Shown: positions 6,929 to 10,874 of the stretch, piece by piece | Numbering within the stretch: position 1 is the first letter of the stretch | Layout of the letters: every line of letters starts with the position of its first letter | NCBI GenBank assembly: GCA_005884715.1 | Contig: VAZZ01000108.1 | Location: 4,128-15,001 of the forward strand | From: Alphaproteobacteria bacterium | GTDB taxonomy: Bacteria; Pseudomonadota; Alphaproteobacteria; Rhizobiales; Aestuariivirgaceae | Reading direction: 5' to 3' | DNA: 10,874 bases | Notes under the pieces: model-generated | Seen by the model: only the letters and a program-made list of their open reading frames with translations | Database searches by the model: none | Told to the model about the DNA's origin: nothing | Program-made: the position numbers and the translations under genes

Positions 6929-8034
6929 CACATCCGTCCGTATTTCCTCATCACATCGATGAGCCGGTCATGCGGCAGTGCGATCGACCTGTTGCCGTCA
7001 CGCCCGACCATCGTCTCGTTGGCGATCATGCTGTCGATGATGGCCTCTTCCGTCGCTTCGATCGTCGCTGTGAAGAGCGGATCGATATCGCCGGTGGCGA
7101 TCGCTTCAAGGCGGCGCAACTCACCGCGTTTGGCGGCGAAGGCCGCCTCATTGGCGCTCGAGAAGGCGAGGAAGATATCGCCCGAACTGTTGTGGCCGAT
7201 GCCGCCGGTCCGCGCCAGGCCGATCGGCACGCGCCGTGCAAGGCGTTTCAACTGATGGGCCTCGAGCGGCGCGTCAGTGGCGATGATCACGATGATCGAG
7301 CCTGAGGGTTTGCCGCGCAATTCATCGCCCGGAAGATGGCGTCCCACCGGGACGCCGAGGATGGTGCATTCCGGCCTTTGGCCGAAATTCGATTGGACGA
7401 AGGCGCCCACCGTATAGGAACGTCCGGCCACCCTGACGAGGCGCGAGGCCGTGCCGTTGCCGCCCTTGAAGTCATAGCAGATCATGCCGGTGCCGCCGCC
7501 CACACTGCCCTGCTCGACCGGTCCGCCTCTGGCACTCTCCAGCGCTTCGATCACATGCTCGGTCTTCACATGGAAACCATTGATGTCGTTGAGATCGCCG
7601 TCATAGGTCTCGGCAGCGACAGGAAGCCCCCAGTCCTGCACGTTGCTCGCTGTTCTGCCCAGCCATTGACTTATGGCATCGCGCACGATGCCGCAGGAAT
7701 TCGTATTGGTGATGGCGATCGGCGTCTGCAATTCGCCCGATTCCTCGATCCAGATCGTGCCGGTCATCTCGCCATTGCCGTTGAGCGCATAAAATCCGGC
7801 GGCGCACGGAATCTGCGCCTTGCCGCGGCCGCGCGGCAGCAAGGCGGTGACGCCGGTGCGCACCGGGCCCTGCCCAACCACAAGCTTGCCCTCACCTGAA
7901 ATCAGCGTCGTCGTTCCAAGCTCGACGCCGGCCACATCGGTGATCGCATTGTTCTCGCCAGGCTCACCCGCAAACGGAAGCTTCAGTCCGCGAGCCCGCG
8001 TCCTGCCGGCGGGTGTGACATGGTGAGACTTCAT
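6928..8034 (-). CDS. P1 family peptidase (DmpA-like aminopeptidase, self-processing N-terminal nucleophile fold)
   Basis: The 368-residue product belongs to peptidase family S58 (DmpA / L-aminopeptidase D-esterase / beta-peptidyl aminopeptidase). Such enzymes are made as a precursor that cuts itself just before a serine, which then serves as the N-terminal nucleophile. Counting from the chosen ATG, visible motifs are NAITDVAGVELGTTT near 29-43, ITNTNSCGIVRDA near 108-120, GSVGGGTGMICYDFKGGNGTA near 176-196, and the processing site GHNSSGDIFLAF near 280-291; the nucleophile should be S284 of SGD. The preceding residue is Ser, not the Gly found in Ochrobactrum DmpA. The start is set at 8034 because GGAGGG lies 4 nt upstream; an ATG 21 nt earlier at 8055 lacks such a site. 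It is 42 nt behind the ferredoxin reductase gene and may be co-transcribed, without an obvious functional tie. Substrate (peptide, D-amino acid amide or beta-peptide) cannot be read from sequence. Confidence 0.9.
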   Translation of the reverse strand: MKSHHVTPAGRTRARGLKLPFAGEPGENNAITDVAGVELGTTTLISGEGKLVVGQGPVRTGVTALLPRGRGKAQIPCAAGFYALNGNGEMTGTIWIEESGELQTPIAITNTNSCGIVRDAISQWLGRTASNVQDWGLPVAAETYDGDLNDINGFHVKTEHVIEALESARGGPVEQGSVGGGTGMICYDFKGGNGTASRLVRVAGRSYTVGAFVQSNFGQRPECTILGVPVGRHLPGDELRGKPSGSIIVIIATDAPLEAHQLKRLARRVPIGLARTGGIGHNSSGDIFLAFSSANEAAFAAKRGELRRLEAIATGDIDPLFTATIEATEEAIIDSMIANETMVGRDGNRSIALPHDRLIDVMRKYGRM

Positions 8035-8076
8035 GGATCCCTCCGCCAATAGCATCAGCCGGGCGAGTGAAGAAAG

Positions 8077-9105
8077 TTAGGCCACACCCAGCTTCTTCTG
8101 CAGGCTCGAGCTCGATGTCGTGTACTGGAACAGCAAGCCCTCGCCCGGATGGATATGGTGGAATGCTTCTTGCGCCATCAGGGCTGCTTCATGGAAGCCC
8201 GACAAAATGAGCTTCAGCTTCCCGGCATAGCTGTTGATATCGCCGATGGCGAAGATTCCCGGCACCGAGCTTTCGAACTTCGCCGTATCTACGGGAATGA
8301 GGTTCTCATGGAGATTGAGCCCCCATTCGGCGACCGGGCCGAGCTTCATGGTGAGCCCGAAGAACGGCAGCATGGCATTGGTGGCGATGTCGAAGGGGCC
8401 TTCATTGCCTTTGACCTGGGCGGATGAGAGTACGCCATTCTCACCGGTGAGCCCGGTCACCTGGCCGAGCTTGAGCTGCATCTTCCCGGCGGCGACGAGC
8501 TCGCGCATCTTCTTCACGCTGTCGGGTGCGGCGCGGAAATCGTCGCGCCGATGCAGTAGTGTGAGGCTGTTGGCCAGAGGCTGGAGATTGAGGGTCCAGT
8601 CGAGGGCTGAATCGCCGCCCCCGACGATCAGGATATCGCGGCCGCGCAGCGCATCCATCTTCTTGACCGAATAGAACACCGAAGTTTTCTCATAGGCTTC
8701 GATACCCGGAATCGGCGGCTTCTTCGGCTGGAACGAACCGCCGCCCGCGGCGATCACCACCACCTTGGCGTGGAAGACGATGCCGCCATCGGTCTTGAGC
8801 TCGAACCGGCCATCCTCGAGCTTCCTGAGTTCGGACACCATCTGGCTGAAATGATATTGCGCCTTGAACGGCTTGGCCTGATCGAGAAGACGATGCGTCA
8901 GCTCCGAACCGGTGACGATCGAGAGCGCCGGAATGTCATAGATCGGTTTTTCGGGATAAAGCTCCGCGCACTGTCCGCCCGCCCGGTCGAGAATATCCAC
9001 GACGTGACACTTGATATCGAGAAGCCCGAGCTCGAAGACCGCGAACAAACCGCAGGGACCTGCACCCACGATCACCGCATCGGTGGAAATCACCTCTTCG
9101 CTCAT
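8077..9105 (-). CDS. Ferredoxin--NADP+ reductase, thioredoxin-reductase-like type
   Basis: The 342-residue FAD enzyme has the FAD motif GAGPCG (14-19), GGQCAELYPEKPIYDIP (43-59), the NADPH-binding VGGGDSALDW (161-170) and HRRDDFR (185-191), and the second FAD motif GIFAIGDINSYAGK (283-296) followed by LILSGFHEAALMA. It lacks the CxxC redox pair of thioredoxin reductase: only C46 is present in the GGQC turn. This, the length and the C-terminal extension with LFQYTTSSSSLQKKLG mark the TrxR-like ferredoxin-NADP+ reductase family known from Bacillus (YumC), Chlorobium and Rhodopseudomonas/Bradyrhizobium. It should move electrons between NADPH and a ferredoxin in the cytoplasm; the ferredoxin gene lies immediately upstream, 19 nt away. 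A GGAG (within GGAGCGGAGAT) precedes the ATG at 9105. Confidence 0.93.
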   Translation of the reverse strand: MSEEVISTDAVIVGAGPCGLFAVFELGLLDIKCHVVDILDRAGGQCAELYPEKPIYDIPALSIVTGSELTHRLLDQAKPFKAQYHFSQMVSELRKLEDGRFELKTDGGIVFHAKVVVIAAGGGSFQPKKPPIPGIEAYEKTSVFYSVKKMDALRGRDILIVGGGDSALDWTLNLQPLANSLTLLHRRDDFRAAPDSVKKMRELVAAGKMQLKLGQVTGLTGENGVLSSAQVKGNEGPFDIATNAMLPFFGLTMKLGPVAEWGLNLHENLIPVDTAKFESSVPGIFAIGDINSYAGKLKLILSGFHEAALMAQEAFHHIHPGEGLLFQYTTSSSSLQKKLGVA

Positions 9106-9124
9106 ATCTCCGCTCCAATTTTTC

Positions 9125-9445
9125 TTAAAACTGTTTTTCGGGCACTTTTACCCTGAGCCCGTCAAGCGCATCCGACACCTTGATCTGGCAGGAGAGCCGG
9201 CTCTCATCGCGCACGTCGAAGGCGAAGTCGAGCATGTCTTCTTCCATCGGATTGCGCGGACCGGTCTTTTCGAGCCAGCCTGGCTCGACATAGACATGGC
9301 AGGTCGCGCAGGCGCAGGCACCACCGCAATCGGCATCGATCCCCGGAACCATGTTCTTGACCGCGGTTTCCATGACCGTCATGCCGGTCTGCCCATCGAC
9401 CGTCTGCTCGCTGCCATTATGCTGGATGAAGGTGATCTTCGCCAT
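9125..9445 (-). CDS. [2Fe-2S] ferredoxin, adrenodoxin/FdVI type
   Basis: Counting from the chosen start, the 106-residue protein carries the cluster motif C40-x5-C46-x2-C49 with the fourth ligand C86 (in RLSCQIKV). The extra C44 in CGGACACATCH is common in this group. Length, the acidic stretch around 66-82 (EEDMLDFAFDVRD) and the VPEKQF ending match bacterial adrenodoxin-like ferredoxins such as Rhodobacter FdVI. A longer reading from 9508 would add 21 residues of unlikely sequence; the ATG at 9445 has AAAAAGG 6 nt upstream and gives the normal N-terminus MAKITFIQHNG. The reductase gene starts 19 nt downstream, so the two are almost surely one transcript: NADPH to reductase to ferredoxin to an unidentified acceptor (for example a P450, a hydroxylase or Fe-S assembly). 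No isc/suf genes or P450 are in view. Confidence 0.93.
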   Translation of the reverse strand: MAKITFIQHNGSEQTVDGQTGMTVMETAVKNMVPGIDADCGGACACATCHVYVEPGWLEKTGPRNPMEEDMLDFAFDVRDESRLSCQIKVSDALDGLRVKVPEKQF

Positions 9446-9525
9446 TCCGGGCCTTTTTGTCGGGTATTCTGCCGCGGCCTCTTTAAGGGATCGAGGCGGC
9501 GAACACAAGGAATTGGCCCTATGCG

Positions 9526-9909
9526 CTACCCGACAACCTTTTCCGCCTCCATGGCAAAGGCCGCCATGGCGCGATCGAGCTCCGAGAGGATGGCTTGCTT
9601 GCGCCGCTTTGGCCCTGGATAGCCCATGGTTTCGAGCCTTTCTGCCAGCGCTGCTATTTTGGGCGCTCCGATCGAGCGGGCCGATCCTTTGAGTGTGTGG
9701 GCGGCGAATTTCCAGTCATCGCCCGATTGGGCGGCGTCGAGCTGCGCCCGGATCGGTGCGAATTGGCCGAGAAACAGGCCGATCAGCTCGCGTTCGAGAG
9801 CACCGTTTCCGGCTGTGTATTGGTGCAACTGGGCACGATCGAAGATGGCGGGGTCGGCAGCTTCTGTCTTGCTTGCCTGCCTCCTTTTGGTCCGCCCATT
9901 GGTTAACAT
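9526..9909 (-). CDS. HPt (histidine phosphotransfer) domain protein
   Basis: A small helical protein with one HPt domain. From the chosen ATG it has 127 residues: a basic, probably disordered N-terminus (about 1-20), then helices containing the phospho-acceptor motif AAHTLKGSARSIGA, with H71 as the phosphorylated histidine and K74/G75 conserved beside it. Such proteins relay phosphate between a hybrid kinase and a response regulator; no kinase or regulator is encoded nearby. The start at 9909 is preferred because AAGGG lies 7 nt upstream. An ATG at 9954 (15 more residues) and one at 10014 (35 more) are in frame but have weaker sites. The gene is divergent from the growth-pole-ring-like gene, sharing an AT-rich control region. 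The ferredoxin gene starts 80 nt beyond its stop and may have its own promoter. Confidence 0.85.
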   Translation of the reverse strand: MLTNGRTKRRQASKTEAADPAIFDRAQLHQYTAGNGALERELIGLFLGQFAPIRAQLDAAQSGDDWKFAAHTLKGSARSIGAPKIAALAERLETMGYPGPKRRKQAILSELDRAMAAFAMEAEKVVG

Positions 9910-9975
9910 TTTCTTACCCTTGCCGCGCCCGGCTTGATCCGGACGTTCCGTCATATTCCGTAGATCGGGTCGCTT

Positions 9976-10003
9976 AATATAGATTTTTCTATTTTGATTC
10001 AAA
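9976..10003 (-). promoter_or_regulatory. Candidate promoter for the HPt gene
   Basis: On the - strand, TATATT (9976-9981) lies 16 nt from TTTGAA (9998-10003), a sigma-70-like pair with a good -10 and a poor -35. The predicted start near 9969 would leave a leader of about 60 nt before the ATG at 9909. The region is much more AT-rich than its surroundings. It also contains a small inverted repeat, ATAGA-TTTT-TCTAT (9979-9992). Confidence 0.35.
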
Positions 10004-10016
10004 GCGAACCACAATT

Positions 10017-10065
10017 TTAACCAAAACTTTATTTAGCCGCATCGGCAGGGTTAAGATGAGTTCAA
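10017..10065 (+). promoter_or_regulatory. Possible CtrA-like half-site pairs upstream of the growth-pole gene
   Basis: TTAA-N7-TTTA (10017-10031) and TTAA-N7-TCAA (10051-10065) each differ by one base from the CtrA consensus TTAA-N7-TTAA. A third near match, read on the - strand as GTAA-N7-TTAACC (9901-9917), spans the HPt start codon. AT-rich sequence produces such near matches by chance, so this is only suggestive. CtrA control of polar-growth genes would be biologically sensible in this group. Confidence 0.25.
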
Positions 10066-10100
10066 GCGGGACTTCCGATGAGTTATCATGCAAGCTCTAA
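10056..10100 (+). CDS. Possible 14-residue leader peptide
   Basis: An ATG at 10056 sits 5 nt behind AGGG (10047-10050), the best Shine-Dalgarno in this leader, and reads MSSSGTSDELSCKL before TAA at 10098-10100. It overlaps the start of the 57-codon ORF in another frame. It could be a regulatory leader ORF or chance; there is no homology to judge by. Confidence 0.2.
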   Translation: MSSSGTSDELSCKL

Positions 10101-10251
10101 ACGGACCGCCTGGCAAGGCCCGGTGCAGTCCGAACCCCATGCACGCGGATGGGATCTCAGCGTGCAGATGGGACGGCCAACCGGGTGGGACTGGGGTCGG
10201 GCGGACATGGAAATGCCGTCGATAAACAGGGAAGTGGTGCGGGTATGGTAA
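10078..10251 (+). CDS. Small tryptophan-rich ORF overlapping the growth-pole gene start (hypothetical)
   Basis: An uninterrupted 57-codon ORF runs from ATG 10078 to TAA 10249-10251. It begins MSYHASSKRTAW and ends NREVVRVW, with five tryptophans (residues 12, 25, 37, 39 and 57). Its last codons overlap the start of the next gene in the arrangement ATGGTAA (10245-10251), which would allow translational coupling. No clear Shine-Dalgarno precedes it, and no known family, signal peptide or membrane segment is recognised. It may be a real microprotein, a coupling leader ORF or a chance reading frame. There are stretches of rare-looking codons (AGT, TCT, AAA, ATA, AGG) at its ends, which argue against a highly expressed gene. 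Confidence 0.35.
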   Translation: MSYHASSKRTAWQGPVQSEPHARGWDLSVQMGRPTGWDWGRADMEMPSINREVVRVW

Positions 10252-10874
10252 ATAATCCAAACGATCCACGGCGTCCGCAGCGGCGCCAGCAAGGCCGCGA
10301 TCGCAACGCCGACGCCGGCCGGCGCGAGGCTGACCTTGGCGCGACACGCGATGCCCCCCTGCGCGGACGGCCCGCCAATGAGAATGAACCCGCTTCGGCG
10401 GCGATGACGGCCAGTCTGCGCCGCAAGCCCTCGCACACGCCCTATTATCTCGCATTCGTCTTGTCGCTGCTCTGGATCTTCCTGTGGTTCTGGAGCTTCA
10501 GCGCGGCCGTCCTCGAAAAGCCGAACCCCTTCTCGACCCAGTCGATGCCGCAGACCATGACTGCTCTCGCGGTCCTGGTCCTGCCCCTCGCGCTGGTTTG
10601 GACGACCGCCTATTTCTTTAGGCAGGCGCGCCAGTTACGCCAGGTTTCTGAAGTTTTGGTGCAGACCGCCATGCGCCTCGTCCGGCCTCAGGACATCGCC
10701 GCCGATGGCCTCGCTTCAATTGCCCAGGCGGTGCGCTCGGAAGTCGACGTCCTGGTTGGCGGCGTCGAGCATGCGGTCCAGCGCGCCTCCGAACTCGAAG
10801 GCATCGTCCATAAGGAGATTTCCGCCATCGAACGCGCTTTTGGCGGCAATGAAGAGCGCATTCGCACCCTGGTC
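10245..10874 (+). CDS. Growth-pole-ring-like large membrane-anchored coiled-coil protein, N-terminus (partial)
   Basis: Translation from ATG 10245 stays open for 210 codons to the window edge. Residues 1-65 are basic, Arg/Gln/Asn-rich and probably disordered and cytoplasmic. Two hydrophobic segments follow, about 67-90 (YYLAFVLSLLWIFLWFW) and 105-125 (MTALAVLVLPLALVWTTAYFF). From 126 onward the sequence turns helical and coiled-coil-like, with RQARQLRQVSEVL, VGGVEHAVQRASELEGIVHK and ISAIERAFGGNEERIRTLV. This layout and the 'ELE..VHKEI.AIER.F..NEERIR' pattern are typical of the very large (1500-2000+ residue) Rhizobiales proteins annotated as kinesin-like or apolipoprotein-like, which include Agrobacterium GPR, a ring at the growing pole needed for rod shape. 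Assignment to that family is from recalled motifs. AGGGAAG (10228-10234) precedes the ATG at 10 nt. The HPt gene is divergent. Confidence 0.7.
   Translation, partial: MVNNPNDPRRPQRRQQGRDRNADAGRREADLGATRDAPLRGRPANENEPASAAMTASLRRKPSHTPYYLAFVLSLLWIFLWFWSFSAAVLEKPNPFSTQSMPQTMTALAVLVLPLALVWTTAYFFRQARQLRQVSEVLVQTAMRLVRPQDIAADGLASIAQAVRSEVDVLVGGVEHAVQRASELEGIVHKEISAIERAFGGNEERIRTLV

Noticed and set aside
8035..8055. Seven-residue N-terminal extension of the P1 peptidase (ATG at 8055)
   Set aside because: The ATG at 8034 has GGAGGG at 4 nt; the extension would cover this site.
9955..10014. N-terminal extension of the HPt protein to the ATG at 10014
   Set aside because: The added residues are encoded by AT-rich promoter-like DNA and the ATG at 9909 has a better Shine-Dalgarno.
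10051..10455. Overlapping Arg-rich - strand frames at the right end
   Set aside because: They are antisense to the basic N-terminus and membrane segments of the growth-pole-ring-like protein and have no domain features.
1..10874. CRISPR arrays, tRNA genes, insertion sequences, toxin-antitoxin or defence modules
   Set aside because: No regularly spaced direct repeats, tRNA-like cloverleaf, transposase motifs or defence-protein motifs were seen on either strand.

Overview
The window looks like chromosomal DNA from an alphaproteobacterium of the Hyphomicrobiales (Rhizobiales) type. Coding GC and GC3 are high, Shine-Dalgarno sequences of the AAGGAAG/GGAGGG kind are common, and the intergenic spacers carry palindromes typical of the group. 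The last gene resembles the large membrane-anchored coiled-coil proteins (growth pole ring / 'kinesin-like' proteins) of polar-growing Rhizobiales. The genus cannot be named from the sequence. No tRNA, rRNA, insertion sequence, phage gene or CRISPR array is visible.

Left part (1-3200, + strand): the acidic tail of an upstream gene ends at 45 and is followed by a strong intrinsic terminator. Next is a two-domain flavoprotein of the Old Yellow Enzyme / trimethylamine-dehydrogenase type (N-methylproline demethylase / dimethylglycine-catabolism-like). It has apparently lost about 20 residues in frame, including the conserved FMN-contacting QLxHxGR glutamine. A DMT/EamA transporter follows, broken by two frameshifting deletions. 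A shortened palindrome lies between them. These lesions cluster in about 2.5 kb, whereas every later gene reads through at normal family length. Either this catabolic/transport pair is decaying or the stretch has sequence or assembly errors.

Middle part (3279-6782, + strand): a tight four-gene cluster encodes an ETHE1/Blh-like metallo-beta-lactamase-fold hydrolase (likely persulfide dioxygenase), a two-domain VOC ring-cleaving dioxygenase of the MhqO type, an alpha/beta-hydrolase of the MhqD/phospholipase-carboxylesterase type (ATGA-coupled), and a short-form NAD-type 6-phosphogluconate dehydrogenase. The second and third genes form a known pairing for handling quinone-like electrophiles; adding a persulfide-type enzyme suggests a thiol/electrophile stress cluster. 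A 144-bp nested palindromic repeat fills the gap between this cluster and the convergent genes.

Right part (6928-9909, - strand): reading leftward, an HPt phosphotransfer protein, a [2Fe-2S] ferredoxin, a thioredoxin-reductase-like ferredoxin-NADP+ reductase and a DmpA-type self-cleaving P1 peptidase. The ferredoxin and its reductase form an electron-transfer pair.

Far right (9910-10874): an AT-rich divergent promoter region separates the HPt gene from the N-terminus of the growth-pole-ring-like protein. In the leader of the latter sits a tryptophan-rich 57-codon ORF whose stop overlaps the big gene's start. No clearly new multi-gene system is evident. The best leads are the clustered deletions, the leader ORFs with CtrA-like half-sites, and the electrophile/persulfide cluster.
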